Shown here in pieces: positions 50,500 through 59,705 of a DNA stretch of 64,000 nt. The position numbers were made by a program, and so were the translations under genes. Position 1 is the first letter of the stretch. Each line of letters begins with the position of its first letter. The DNA comes from Burkholderia sp. Bp8992. GTDB lineage: Bacteria > Pseudomonadota > Gammaproteobacteria > Burkholderiales > Burkholderiaceae. The stretch covers positions 61,548-125,547 of the forward strand of contig NZ_QTQI01000025.1 of assembly GCF_003853705.1 (NCBI RefSeq), written 5' to 3'. The notes beneath the pieces were generated by a model. That model was given only the letters and a program-made list of their open reading frames with translations. It was not told where the DNA came from and made no database searches.

Positions 50500-51417
50500 G
50501 TGTTCGATCAGCTGAAGGCGTTCCACGCGACCGTCCGGCAGGGCAGCATCACGCGCGCCGCGCGCCACCTGGGCGTGAGCCAGCCGACGATCGCCGCGCA
50601 GATCCGGCAGGTCGAGCAGGTGTACGGCGTCGAGCTGTTCTACCGCAGCGGCCGCAAGCTCGAGGTCACCGAAACGGGCATCGAGCTGCTGCCGCTCGTC
50701 GAGAAGATGATCGCGCTCGAGGCGCAGGCCGACATCATGCTGCGCAACGTCGGCGGCCTGTTCGAAGGCTACCTGCGGATCGGCGCGACGGGCCCGTACT
50801 ACATCATGGATGCGGTCGGCCGCTTCTCGAGCGCGCATCCGTCGATCGCGCTCACGTGCCGGATCGGCAACTCCGAGGAGATCCTGCAGGCGCTGCAGGA
50901 GTTTCGCATCGACCTCGCCGTCTCGTCGCAGCGCAACGACGCCGACGGCCTCGAACGCAAGGTGATCTCGACCGATCCGCTCGTGCTCGTCGTGCACCGC
51001 AACCATCCGCTCGCGCGGTTCGACGCGATCGATCCGGCGCAGCTCGCCGACGTGCGGCTGCTGATTCGTGAAGAAGGTTCGGTCACGCGCCGCTGCACGG
51101 AGACGATCCTCGCGACGGCCGGTGTCGCGTCCGTGTCGGTTGCCGAGATCGGCAGCCGCGAAGCGATCCGCGAGGCGATCCTGCACGGCGTGGGCGGCAG
51201 CCTGTTTCCGCTCGGCGAGGCCGAGCGCCATCCGGACCTGCGCGTGATCGCGCTGCGCGGCGTCGGCACGACGATCGACGAATACGTGTACTACCTGAAA
51301 GCACGCCGCCAGAGCCCCGCGATCGACGCGTTCCTCGCCTGCATCTTGCCGGACGGTGCCGAGGCGGCCCGCGCAGCCGACCAGGGACAACCCAGGCGGC
51401 GGGCGAACGCGCGCTGA
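50500..51417 (+). CDS. LysR-family regulator
   Basis: This 305-residue LysR regulator has its HTH in residues 1-60 (MFDQLKAFHATVRQGSITRA; GVSQPTIAAQIRQVEQVYG) and an effector domain from ~90. The start is GTG preceded by GGGGGAGA. It is divergent from plcN across 228 bases and convergent with lldP, so plcN is the likeliest target. A small palindrome TGGGTGACCCA (50392-50402) lies between them. The end is rich in Arg/Ala. Confidence 0.9.
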   Translation: MFDQLKAFHATVRQGSITRAARHLGVSQPTIAAQIRQVEQVYGVELFYRSGRKLEVTETGIELLPLVEKMIALEAQADIMLRNVGGLFEGYLRIGATGPYYIMDAVGRFSSAHPSIALTCRIGNSEEILQALQEFRIDLAVSSQRNDADGLERKVISTDPLVLVVHRNHPLARFDAIDPAQLADVRLLIREEGSVTRRCTETILATAGVASVSVAEIGSREAIREAILHGVGGSLFPLGEAERHPDLRVIALRGVGTTIDEYVYYLKARRQSPAIDAFLACILPDGAEAARAADQGQPRRRANAR

Positions 51418-51512
51418 GCTGCCGCGCGCTCGCCGGTTCCGCACTCGACTGGCGCTTTTCCCGCGCCTTCCCTCGTGTTTCCTCGTGCCTTCCTTCCGTC
51501 GTTGCGCTCACC

Positions 51513-53153
51513 TCATTTCGGCAGTGCCGGAATCATCCACGTCAGCACGTGCTGCTGCAGGAACACCAGCACGCCGAGCAGCAGCGTGAGGATCACGCTG
51601 TGCCAGAAGGTGCGCGCAAACACGACACCTTCCTGCCCTTTCAGGTCCGTCGTCGACACGCCCGTCGCGATGTTCTGCGGCGAGATCATCTTGCCCATCA
51701 CGCCGCCCGACGAGTTGGTCGCGGCCATCAGCACCGGATCGAGGCCGAGCTGCCGGGCGGCCACGACCTGCAGGTTGCCGAACAGCGCGTTGCCCGACGT
51801 GTCGCTGCCGGACAGGAACACGGCAATCCAGCCGAGCGACGCGGACACCAGCGGGAACAGCGCGCCCGTCGACGCGACGCCGGTGCCGAGCGTGTAGCTG
51901 ATCCCCGAGTAGTTCAGCAGGTACGCGAGCCCGACGATCATCATCACCGTGACGATCGCGATCCACGTCTGCCGCCACGTCTTCACCACGCATTCGACGA
52001 ACGCGCCGGGGCCGGTGCGCGTCAGCGCGGCCGTGACGATCGCCGACAGCAGGATCGCGGTGCCCGTGCCGAGCGGCTGGAAATCCCAGATCGCCGCGTA
52101 CGGCTTGTGATACAGCGACACGAACACGGCGTTGTGCAGGCCCGGCCACTTGATCTTCACGTCGCCGATCGCCGCGATGTTCGCGTGCACCCACACGATC
52201 ACGACCACCGACACGACGAGCCACGGCAGCCAGCCGCCGAAGCCCGCGCGCGCGGCGCCGGCTGCCGCCGGCACGCTGCGCGCGAGCGCGTACTGCGGAT
52301 CGGGCTGCGGCTTCCATACCTGCAGGAAGCCGATCGTCACGATCAGCGACGTGAGCGAGGACAGCACGTCGGTGAGCTGGTAGCCGAGGAAGTTCGACGT
52401 GACGAACTGCGCGAGCGCGAAGCTGCCGCCCGACACGAGCAGCGCCGGCCACAGCTTCGAGATCGAGCGCAGGCCGCCATACGCGCCGACCACGTAGAAC
52501 GGCAGCAGCAGCGCGAAGAACGGCAACTGGCGGCCGACCATCTGCGCGAGCGTCGCGGGCGGCAGCGACGTGACCGCGCCGAGCACGGTGATCGGCACGC
52601 CGAGCGCGCCGAACGCGACCGGCGCGGTGTTGAACAGCAGCGTATAGGTGAGCGCTTCGAGCGCGGGGAAGCCGAGCGCGATCAGCAGCGCGCTCGTGAT
52701 CGCGACCGGCGTGCCGAATCCGGAGATCCCTTCGAGCAGGCAGCCGAACGAAAACGCGACGACGAGCAGCACGAGGCGGCGGTCGTCGGGCAGGTTGTCG
52801 AGCATCCATTGCCGGAACTGGTCGAAGCGGCCCGACTTCACCGCGATGTTGTACAGCAGCAGCGCGTTGAAGACGATCCACATCACCGGCACGACCGCGA
52901 GCGCCATGCCGGCGCCGACCGCATTGAACGCGAGCCCGGCCGGCATCCCCCACGCGCCGATCGCGACCGCGAGGCCGGCGACGAGCCCGGCGAGCGACGC
53001 CTGCCACGCGGGGCGGCGCAGCACGCCGAGCGCGATCAGCGCGACGGCGATCGGGATCGCGGCGACGAGAAACGACAGCAGCAGCGAGTTCGCGACCGGC
53101 GTCAACGGCTGCGCGAAGACGATGCCGGGCGGTAGGGCGTCGGTAGGGTTCAT
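51513..53153 (-). CDS. lldP: L-lactate permease
   Basis: This 546-residue LctP-type lactate/proton symporter has about 12-14 membrane segments. Landmarks are LLEGISGFGTPVAITSALL, GALGVPITVLGAVTSL, LSGSDTSGNALFGNLQVVAA and AATNSSGGVMGKMISPQNIA, all characteristic of the family. The start is preceded by GGAGACACG. Two hairpin repeats begin 14 bases upstream of the start codon, which may bear on its translation. Confidence 0.94.
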   Translation of the reverse strand: MNPTDALPPGIVFAQPLTPVANSLLLSFLVAAIPIAVALIALGVLRRPAWQASLAGLVAGLAVAIGAWGMPAGLAFNAVGAGMALAVVPVMWIVFNALLLYNIAVKSGRFDQFRQWMLDNLPDDRRLVLLVVAFSFGCLLEGISGFGTPVAITSALLIALGFPALEALTYTLLFNTAPVAFGALGVPITVLGAVTSLPPATLAQMVGRQLPFFALLLPFYVVGAYGGLRSISKLWPALLVSGGSFALAQFVTSNFLGYQLTDVLSSLTSLIVTIGFLQVWKPQPDPQYALARSVPAAAGAARAGFGGWLPWLVVSVVVIVWVHANIAAIGDVKIKWPGLHNAVFVSLYHKPYAAIWDFQPLGTGTAILLSAIVTAALTRTGPGAFVECVVKTWRQTWIAIVTVMMIVGLAYLLNYSGISYTLGTGVASTGALFPLVSASLGWIAVFLSGSDTSGNALFGNLQVVAARQLGLDPVLMAATNSSGGVMGKMISPQNIATGVSTTDLKGQEGVVFARTFWHSVILTLLLGVLVFLQQHVLTWMIPALPK

Positions 53154-53671
53154 CGTGTCTCCAGATGTCGACCCGAGTTGGCGCTTTAGCGCTTACTCGG
53201 GTCCCATGCCTTGCGCTGTCGACCCGAGTTGGCGCTTTAGCGCTTACTCGGGTCCCATGCCTTGCGCTGACGACCCGGGCTGGCATGCCGATGCCCCCGG
53301 GTTCGGTACAAGGCGATGTCCTGCGGTCAGGACCGCGATCAGGCGCTTGCGCACGCAACGACGTTGCACGGCCAACCGATCGGTCGCTTAAAAGAGGTTA
53401 GGAGGCGCGTGGCGCTTGTACAAGGGGGACAAGCCCGATGCGCGACGACCCGATACGGCCGCGGCGCCGCACGATGACCGGCGGATGGCGGGCGGCTGTC
53501 ACGTTCGACAGGAAGTCCGGTCACGCCGTCGCCCGCGCAATGTTGCACGCGCGACAAAGGTGACTGACGGCAACGCGGGTGTTTCGTCCGGCATCCGAAG
53601 CCTAGACTGGCTGCATCGATTCCGGCCGGGCCAGAAACGGCGCGGCACCGGAACCTCACGGAGCAAGCACG
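53154..53671. other. Divergent region upstream of lldP
   Basis: This 518-base gap separates lldP and the DUF4148 gene. It holds the tandem hairpin repeats near lldP. A likely -10 (TAGACT near 53603) sits ahead of the DUF4148 gene. The remaining 300 bases show no gene that I can defend. Confidence 0.5.
53167..53268 (-). repeat. Two 51-bp tandem hairpin repeats in the lldP leader
   Basis: Two exact 51-base copies (53167-53217 and 53218-53268) are followed by a degraded third start (53269 on). On the minus strand each copy folds as an 8-bp outer stem (GACCCGAG / CTCGGGTC), a symmetric 3-base internal loop (TAA / CAA) and a 5-bp inner stem (GCGCT / AGCGC) with an AA turn. The nearer copy ends 4 bases from the GGAGA ribosome site of lldP. 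Confidence 0.85.
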
Positions 53672-53983
53672 ATGAATACGATGAAACACACGGCATGCGC
53701 CCTCCTGCTGATGGGCGCGGCCTTCGCCGCCCACGCTCAGGCGGCATCGACGGTGACGCGCGCGCAGGTCCGCCAGGAACTCGTGGAGCTGCAGGCCGCC
53801 GGCTACCGGACGAGCCTCGCAAGCAGTCCCGACTTTCCGGAGAACATGCGGGAGATCATGGAGCGTGCCGCGCGAGCGCGCGGCGAGGACGCCGGTTACG
53901 GCAACGACGGCCGGGTGAACGGTGAATCAGGCAAGCCGGCGCTGCCGCGCGCGATCGACCGCGACACGTACGCCCACCACTGA
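53672..53983 (+). CDS. DUF4148 small secreted protein
   Basis: This 103-residue protein has a signal peptide (MKHTACALLLMGAAFAAHAQ) and the DUF4148 pattern VTRAQVRQELVELQAAGYRT, typical of Burkholderia. Function is unknown and probably envelope-related. GGAG lies ahead of the start. An in-frame ATG three codons in (MKHTACA) is also possible. Confidence 0.85.
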   Translation: MNTMKHTACALLLMGAAFAAHAQAASTVTRAQVRQELVELQAAGYRTSLASSPDFPENMREIMERAARARGEDAGYGNDGRVNGESGKPALPRAIDRDTYAHH

Positions 53984-54066
53984 TCATTGACGGAACTGGC
54001 TCGATCGCACCGCAGAGCGGCGCGGCGCAGGCTGCGCCGGCCGCTTGCGCGATCGTCAGGCGCTGG

Positions 54067-55680
54067 TCAGACGCTGAAGCGGTTCAGCGTATACGCGCGG
54101 TAGGCCGCCACGAACGCGTCGAACGATCCGGCCTCCTTCGCTTCGAGCTCGGCCTGCTCGGCCAGCGACTTCGCGGCGAGCGCCTGCTCGGTGCGCAGCG
54201 TGTCCGCCGACGGCGGACGCGCGCGGAAATGCGCGGCATGCGCTTCGCTCTGCGCGAGCGCGAACGCGAGGAACGACTGGCCGTTTTCGCGCATCGTGCG
54301 CAGCACGCGCGCGGACGGCGTGCGCTCCGGATCGGCGAGCTTCTCGCGCTGCGCGGCAATCGCGCGCGCATGCTCGTCGCCGCCGCGAATTTCGTCGAGA
54401 CGGCGGCCGATGGTTTCGATATCGGCCATCAGCTCGTCGGCCCACTGCTGCAACGTGATCGACTGGCCGTCGCGCGTGAGCGCGAGCCCCGGCTTGCGGC
54501 CTTCCATCGTCACGCTGCCGAAGTTCGCGTTCGCTTCCTTGTACGCCTCGCAGTCGAGCGGCGCGCTTTCGTCCAGCGCGCACGCGAGCAGGAACGCATC
54601 GATGAAGCGCGCGGTTTCCAGCGCGATGCCGGTCGGCTCGAACGGATCGATGTCGAGGCAGCGCACTTCGATGTACTGCACGCCGCGCGACGCGAGCGCA
54701 TGCAGCGGCCGCTCGCCCGAATACGTGACGCGCTTCGGCCGGATCGTCGAGTAGAACTCGTTCTCGATCTGCAGCACGTTCGTGTTGATCTGGATCCACT
54801 CGCCGTCGCGGTGCGTGCCGATCGCCTCGTACGCCGGATACGGCTCGCTCACGGCCTTCGACAGCGCGTCGAGATAGCCGGGCAGCGTGTTGTAGTCGAC
54901 GTGCAGCGCGGCCTGGGCCGTCGTGTTCGAATAGCCGAGATCGCTCATCCGCAGGCTCGTCGCATACGGCAGGTACAGCGTATCGGCGTCGAACGTGTCG
55001 AGCTTGTGCGGCTTGCCGCGCAGGAACTTCGTATCGAGCGACGGCGACGCGCCGAACAGGTACATCAGCAGCCAGCTGCGGCGGCGGAAGTTGCGGATCT
55101 GCGCGAGATAGCGTTCCGACTGGTAGTCGACGAGCGTGGCCGTCGAGCCTTCGTCCGCATGCAGGCGCCGCCACACTTCCTCGTGAAGCGAGTAGTTGTA
55201 GTGGATGCCCGCGATGCACTGCATCGTGCGGCCGTAGCGATACGCGAGGCCGCGCCGGTACACCGTCTTCAGGCGGCCGATGTTCGACGAGCCGTAGTCG
55301 GCGATCGGAATCTGGTCGTCGGCCGGCAGCAGGCCCGGCATCGAGTCGTTCCACAGCATCTCGTCGCCGAGCGACGCATAGACGTAGCGATGCAGATCGT
55401 CGAGGCGTTCGAGCGTGATCGCGGCGTCGCGCTCGGCCGGCGTGATCAGTTCGATCAGCGCTTCGGAATAGTCGGTCGTCAGCGCCGGATGCGTGAGCGC
55501 CGAACCGAGCGCGCGCGGATGCGGCGTGAACGCGATCATCCCGTCGCGCGTCACGCGCAGGCTTTCCTTTTCGATGCCGCGCAGGCCGTCGGGCAGATGC
55601 TGCCGCGTCGGGCCCGAGCTCAGCGCTTCGAGACGATTCAGCAGCAGTTCGGACTGGCGGTGAGTCATGGTGTTCGACAT
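54067..55680 (-). CDS. gshA: Glutamate-cysteine ligase
   Basis: GshA catalyses the first step of glutathione synthesis, ATP-dependent joining of glutamate and cysteine. The 537-residue product is of the proteobacterial type (E. coli GshA length ~518). Landmarks are GIEKESLRVTRDGM, LTTDYSEALIELITP, MQCIAGIHYNYS and LPYATSLRMSDLGY. It stands alone and leaves a 464-base upstream gap. Confidence 0.96.
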   Translation of the reverse strand: MSNTMTHRQSELLLNRLEALSSGPTRQHLPDGLRGIEKESLRVTRDGMIAFTPHPRALGSALTHPALTTDYSEALIELITPAERDAAITLERLDDLHRYVYASLGDEMLWNDSMPGLLPADDQIPIADYGSSNIGRLKTVYRRGLAYRYGRTMQCIAGIHYNYSLHEEVWRRLHADEGSTATLVDYQSERYLAQIRNFRRRSWLLMYLFGASPSLDTKFLRGKPHKLDTFDADTLYLPYATSLRMSDLGYSNTTAQAALHVDYNTLPGYLDALSKAVSEPYPAYEAIGTHRDGEWIQINTNVLQIENEFYSTIRPKRVTYSGERPLHALASRGVQYIEVRCLDIDPFEPTGIALETARFIDAFLLACALDESAPLDCEAYKEANANFGSVTMEGRKPGLALTRDGQSITLQQWADELMADIETIGRRLDEIRGGDEHARAIAAQREKLADPERTPSARVLRTMRENGQSFLAFALAQSEAHAAHFRARPPSADTLRTEQALAAKSLAEQAELEAKEAGSFDAFVAAYRAYTLNRFSV

Positions 55681-56144
55681 GGAGACGCAAGTGCGTGACG
55701 GCCGCGCGCAGAGTGCCGCGCGCGGCCGGCTGGATTGTTGGTCGCTTCGTTGGTAGCGGGCACTTTAACATCTCGCCGAAACACGCGCTTGAGGTGGCTC
55801 CGGGCCGGGTGCGCGGGCTTGAGCGGGCCGCCGGACGGGCCGGCCGAGGTTCTCGAAACAAGCGTGACCGGTTCCAGGCGGCGCCGATCGTCACGCCGGT
55901 CAGCCGAATTCGTCGGACGGAACGTGGGCAGCAAACAGGTGGCGGCAGGTGCAACCGCGCTACCAAACCGACCGGGAAATGATGCGTGCGCCTGCATCGC
56001 ACGCGCGAAATCCGGCAGGCGCCGGACTCGCGGAATGGCCGCGACTGCCCGCATCCGGCGGGCAGCCTGGGGCGGCCTGCACGGCCTGCGCAACGGGTTG
56101 CATCGCGGCCCGGCCTGGTCGCACCCGGCCGCATGCCGCCGCGC
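55681..56144. other. Gap between gshA and alkA
   Basis: This 464-base gap, with genes on both sides reading leftward, must contain the gshA promoter. I see no convincing hexamers, RNA gene or coding frame. Confidence 0.45.
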
Positions 56145-57104
56145 TCACCCGCCGCGCGCGCCGCCCGCCCGGTCGGCCACTTCGTTCCACAGATGCAGCG
56201 CCGCATACGCGCGCCACGGCCGCCAGCCTTCGGTGCGGCGCTTCTGGCTGGTGAGCCGGTCGAGCGCCGGATCGCGCGCGGCGATCGACTGCATCAGCAC
56301 GAGATCGGAGGCCGGCCACGCGTCCGGGTCGCGCCACGCGCGCATCGCGATGTACTCGACGGTCCACGGGCCGATGCCCGGCAGATCGAGCCACGCGCTG
56401 CGCAGCGTCGCGAGATCGGCATGTGCGTGATCGACCGGCACGTCGCCGGCCGCTACCGCGCGCGCCACGCCCGTCAGTGCCGCCACCCGCTTGCCGGGCA
56501 TCCCGATCTTGTCGAGATCGCACGCGGCCAGCGCGTCGGGCGTCGGGAAACGCCACGCCGGCGCGCCGTCGTCCTCGTGCACCACGCGCTCGCCTGCCCT
56601 TTCCACGAGCCGGCCGACGATCGTCGTCGCCGCCTTCACGCTCACCTGCTGGCCGACGATCGCACGCACGGCCAGTTCGAACCCCGACCATGCGCCCGGC
56701 ACGCGCAGCCCCGGCGCGGCCTCGACGAGCGGCGCGAACCACGGATCGCGCGCGAGCCCGCCGCCGATCGCGGCCGGATCGGCGCCGAGGTCGAACATCG
56801 TCGCGACGCGCGCGGCGAACGCCTCGTCGACATGGCGCGCAACGGCCCCTTCGACGGTCGCGATCAGGCAATGCTTGCGCGGATGGTTCGCGACGGTGAG
56901 CCGGCCGGCATCGCCGTGCAGGTCGACGATGCGGCGATACATGCCGTTGGCGACCTGCTCGACGCCCGGGATCGCGCGCCCGCTGAAGAAGCGCAGCACG
57001 CGCGCCCAGTCGTACGGCGCCTTGTAGCGCAGCTCCATCTGCGCGGACGGCGGCACATGGCCGCCGTTCGCGATGGACGTGATCGTTGCTGTTTCGATGC
57101 TCAA
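56145..57104 (-). CDS. alkA: DNA-3-methyladenine glycosylase II
   Basis: AlkA is a base-excision-repair glycosylase that removes alkylated purines. The 319-residue product has an N-terminal beta domain, then the helix-hairpin-helix GPD core with AWLDLPGIGPWTVEYIAMRA. The catalytic aspartate is in DAWPASDLVLMQ. It overlaps the ada stop by 4 bases (ATGA), so alkylation damage induces both through Ada. Confidence 0.93.
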   Translation of the reverse strand: MSIETATITSIANGGHVPPSAQMELRYKAPYDWARVLRFFSGRAIPGVEQVANGMYRRIVDLHGDAGRLTVANHPRKHCLIATVEGAVARHVDEAFAARVATMFDLGADPAAIGGGLARDPWFAPLVEAAPGLRVPGAWSGFELAVRAIVGQQVSVKAATTIVGRLVERAGERVVHEDDGAPAWRFPTPDALAACDLDKIGMPGKRVAALTGVARAVAAGDVPVDHAHADLATLRSAWLDLPGIGPWTVEYIAMRAWRDPDAWPASDLVLMQSIAARDPALDRLTSQKRRTEGWRPWRAYAALHLWNEVADRAGGARGG

Positions 57105-58192
57105 ACCTCACTGCCCTCCGTCACTGCTTCGGGTTCATCGTTGTGGGCATGACGCGCCTCGGACGCGAGCAGCGTCGCCTTGCGGCGCACGCCCCAGCGA
57201 TATCCGGCGAGCGCGCCGCCCTTCTGCACGACACGGTGGCATGGAATCGCGAGCGCGACCGGGTTCGACGCGCACGCGGACGCGACGGCCCGCACCGCGC
57301 GCGGCGAACCGAGCGCCTCGGCAATCTCCGAGTAGCTGCGTGTTTCGCCGTACGGAATATGCGTCAGCGCTTCCCATACGCGTTGCTGGAACGCAGTCGG
57401 CGCGATGTCGAGCGGCAGGTCGAATGCGTGCCGCGTGCCGTCCAGGTACGCGCGGATCTGCGCGACGAACGGCGCAAGCCGCGCGGGCGCTTCGACCAGT
57501 TCGGCGCGGGCAAATGCGTCCTTCAGTTCGCCGACGAGCGCCGCCGGTTCGTCGCCGAACGCGATCCGGCAGATGCCCTGATCGGTCGCGGCGACGAGCA
57601 CCGTGCCGAGCGACGTCGACGCGGTCGCATACTCGATCCGCAGGCCTGCGCCCTGGCGGCGGAACGCGGACGGCGCCATCCCGAGCTCGCGCGGTACCGA
57701 CGCATAGAGCCGCGACGGCGAATTGAAACCCGCGTCGACGGCCGCCTGCGTGACCGGCTGCCCGCTTTGCAGCGCCTGCCGCAGCGCGGCGCCGCGCTGC
57801 GCTGCCTGGTACTGCCGCGGCGACACGCCGACCACGCGCTTGAAGAGCCGCTGCAGGTGGAACGGGCTCACGTGCACGGCGTCGCTCAGTTGCTGCAGCG
57901 TGAGCCGCTCGGCATGCGCGTCGAGCACCGCGCATGCGCGGTTGACGATCTCGAGCTCGCGCGGCAGCCCTTCCGGCTGGCAGCGCTTGCACGGCCGGAA
58001 GCCGGCCGCGCGTGCGGCCGCCGCATCGGTGAAGAACGACACGTTCTCGCGACGCGGCTGTCGCGATGCGCAGGTCGGACGGCAGAACACGCCGGTCGTG
58101 CTCACGGCATAGAAGAACGCGCCATCCGCATGCGGATCGCGCTCGGTCACGGCGCCCCAGCGGGCATCGTCGGTCGGATAGGCGGTTTTCAT
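57101..58192 (-). CDS. ada: Bifunctional Ada methyltransferase/activator
   Basis: Ada repairs methylphosphotriesters and O6-methylguanine and activates the adaptive response. The 363-residue product has an N-terminal zinc domain with cysteines C37, C41, C68 and C71 (GVFCRPTC; RPCKRCQ). C37 is the methyl acceptor. An AraC-type HTH (VHVSPFHLQRLFKRVVGVSP) follows, then the C-terminal MGMT domain with acceptor motif IPCHRVV. The start (MKTAYPTDDARW) is preferred over upstream frame extensions. alkA is coupled downstream. Confidence 0.96.
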   Translation of the reverse strand: MKTAYPTDDARWGAVTERDPHADGAFFYAVSTTGVFCRPTCASRQPRRENVSFFTDAAAARAAGFRPCKRCQPEGLPRELEIVNRACAVLDAHAERLTLQQLSDAVHVSPFHLQRLFKRVVGVSPRQYQAAQRGAALRQALQSGQPVTQAAVDAGFNSPSRLYASVPRELGMAPSAFRRQGAGLRIEYATASTSLGTVLVAATDQGICRIAFGDEPAALVGELKDAFARAELVEAPARLAPFVAQIRAYLDGTRHAFDLPLDIAPTAFQQRVWEALTHIPYGETRSYSEIAEALGSPRAVRAVASACASNPVALAIPCHRVVQKGGALAGYRWGVRRKATLLASEARHAHNDEPEAVTEGSEV

Positions 58193-58431
58193 CTGAACCT
58201 CGTACGCTTTAGTGTAGATGGTGCCTACTCTAGACATCGGCACATGCCGTCGCGCCCTGAATCTTGCTCTGTGATTCGATCGACGAACCGGGGACGCATC
58301 AGTTGACAATAAATCCGACGAAACGTGTGCGGCGGCCGCTCCGGCGCGATTTTCGTCATCGTCCCGTCACTCTTTTGCTGCACTGCGGATGCGACAAATC
58401 GCCGTCCTGACGTTTTTTTGCAATCGGAATA

Positions 58432-58460
58432 TTGCGTCGCACCATCGCCGTGTGTATAGT
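58432..58460 (+). promoter_or_regulatory. Promoter of the predicted small RNA
   Basis: TTGCGT (58432-58437), an exact 17-base spacer and TATAGT (58455-58460) form a strong sigma70-type promoter. The predicted start is about 58466. Confidence 0.8.
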
Positions 58461-58465
58461 TGGAA

Positions 58466-58533
58466 CTGTCTCCTCCATGTCTCCTCCTGATATGGATTAA
58501 GCCCGCTCCGCACTGCGTGAGCGGGCTTTTTTT
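58466..58533 (+). ncRNA. Predicted sRNA with two CUCCUCC motifs
   Basis: A ~68-nt transcript is defined by the promoter above and by an intrinsic terminator (AGCCCGCTC / GAGCGGGCT stem, 10-base loop, run of seven T ending at 58533). Its 5' half holds two copies of TCTCCTCC (58469-58476 and 58480-58487) 11 bases apart. These are complementary to Shine-Dalgarno sequences. There is no coding frame. CUCCUCC-bearing stress sRNAs are known in alphaproteobacteria. That this is a related functional RNA is inference. Confidence 0.8.
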
Positions 58534-58622
58534 CGTCTGTCGATTGTGCCGCGTTCCGGCCTGCGGCGCAGGCGCGATGCGCCTACACTCGATGCTCGTC
58601 GACAGCGAAGGAGTAACCGTTC

Positions 58623-59036
58623 ATGAAGCCCATCATTCGCGGGATCGACCACATCGTGCTGCGCGTGACGGACATGGCGGCGATGACGCGCTTTTACTGC
58701 GACGCCGTCGGCTGCCATATCGAGAAGGAGCAGCCCGATCTGGGCCTCGTGCAGCTGCGCGCCGGCGATGCGCTGATCGACCTGCTGACGGTCGGCGGCC
58801 CGATCGACCGTCCCGACAGCGGCCCGCCGGGCACCGGGCGCAACCTCGATCACCTGTGCCTGCGCGTCGAGCCGTTCGATCCCGACGCATTGATCGCCCA
58901 TTTCACCGCGCACGGCGCGCGGCCGGACGCGCCGGCCGAACGCTACGGCGCCGGCGGCTACGGGCCGTCGATCTACCTGTTCGATCCCGAAGGCAACATG
59001 GTCGAAGTCAAGGGGCCGCCGGCCGCGCTCGGCTGA
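58623..59036 (+). CDS. VOC-family (glyoxalase-like) protein
   Basis: This 137-residue protein has the vicinal-oxygen-chelate fold: IIRGIDHIVLRVTDMAAMTRFY opening the first beta-alpha-beta unit, LDHLCLRVEPFDP opening the second, and IYLFDPEGNMVEVKG ending it. The His/Glu residues in those segments are the probable metal ligands. The reaction is unknown. It is downstream of the small-RNA terminator, so it needs its own promoter. Confidence 0.9.
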   Translation: MKPIIRGIDHIVLRVTDMAAMTRFYCDAVGCHIEKEQPDLGLVQLRAGDALIDLLTVGGPIDRPDSGPPGTGRNLDHLCLRVEPFDPDALIAHFTAHGARPDAPAERYGAGGYGPSIYLFDPEGNMVEVKGPPAALG

Positions 59037-59057
59037 ACGCGGCCGGCGCGCGGGCCG

Positions 59058-59612
59058 TTACGCGTCCGCGCGCGCCTTCAGCACCGTCCATTCGACCGCG
59101 ACCGGATCGTGGTCGGCGCTCGAGATCCATGCGGCGCCGTCCTGCACCGTGCACTGCAGGCGCATCGTGCGCTCCGCGAGCCGCCCGAGCGCGGTCGCGA
59201 CGCCGTCGGCAAGCGACAGCACCTGCACGTTGCGCAGCCGCTCGACCTTGCTGCGCACACCCTGCCACCAGATATCCGACGTCTTGCCGCCGTACGCGAT
59301 CACCGTGACCTGCCCGGCGCGGCCGGCCGCCTTCGAGATGCGACGTTCGTCGGGCTGGCCGGCCTCGATCCATACGTCGATCGCGCCCGTCAGGTCCTTC
59401 TGCCACAGATCGGGCTCGTCGACGTCCGACAGCCCCTTGCAGAATTCGAGCCGCTCGTGCGCGAACAGCGCGAACGCGACGATGCGCACCATCATCCGGT
59501 CGTCGGTTTCCGACGGATGGCGCGCCACCGTCAGCGCGTGATCGGCGTAGTAATGCCGATCCATGTCGGCGATTTGCAGTTCGGCTTTGTAGATCGTGGA
59601 TTTCAGCGCCAT
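59058..59612 (-). CDS. yaeQ: YaeQ family protein
   Basis: This 184-residue YaeQ protein has a PD-(D/E)xK-nuclease-like fold and unknown biochemical role. Segments are MALKSTIYKAELQIADMDRH, VARHPSETDDRMMVRIVAFA, EPDLWQKDLTGAIDVWIEAG and VTVIAYGGKTSDIWWQGV. E. coli YaeQ was linked to RfaH-independent haemolysin expression. Convergent to the VOC gene. Confidence 0.92.
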   Translation of the reverse strand: MALKSTIYKAELQIADMDRHYYADHALTVARHPSETDDRMMVRIVAFALFAHERLEFCKGLSDVDEPDLWQKDLTGAIDVWIEAGQPDERRISKAAGRAGQVTVIAYGGKTSDIWWQGVRSKVERLRNVQVLSLADGVATALGRLAERTMRLQCTVQDGAAWISSADHDPVAVEWTVLKARADA

Positions 59613-59705
59613 GCGGAGTCGGCCCGGGCGGGCATTCGGTTCGGTCGGGCCGTGATGATACCGAATGCGCGCCGCCCGGCGCGTGTCATGCGTCCTCCAC
59701 AGCGC

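Larger units (their letters stand above)
58193..58622. other. Intergenic region between ada and the VOC gene
   Basis: This 430-base divergent gap contains the small-RNA gene described below and presumably the ada promoter. The ada side has AAAGCGTA on the minus strand (58203-58210), close to the E. coli Ada-box core AAAGCGCA but badly placed relative to any -10. Confidence 0.5.

Noticed and set aside
53167-53268. The tandem 51-base repeats as a CRISPR array
   Set aside because: Two directly abutting copies have no unique spacers and no cas genes, so they are hairpin repeats instead.
53165-53401. A plus-strand protein made of the 17-residue repeat unit
   Set aside because: The 51-base period divides by three so the repeat stays in frame by chance. 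There is no ribosome site and the composition is unlike a protein.
58203-58210. AAAGCGTA as an Ada box for ada
   Set aside because: The match to the E. coli core is partial. The only nearby -10-like hexamer would put it downstream of the -10, unlike known Ada sites.
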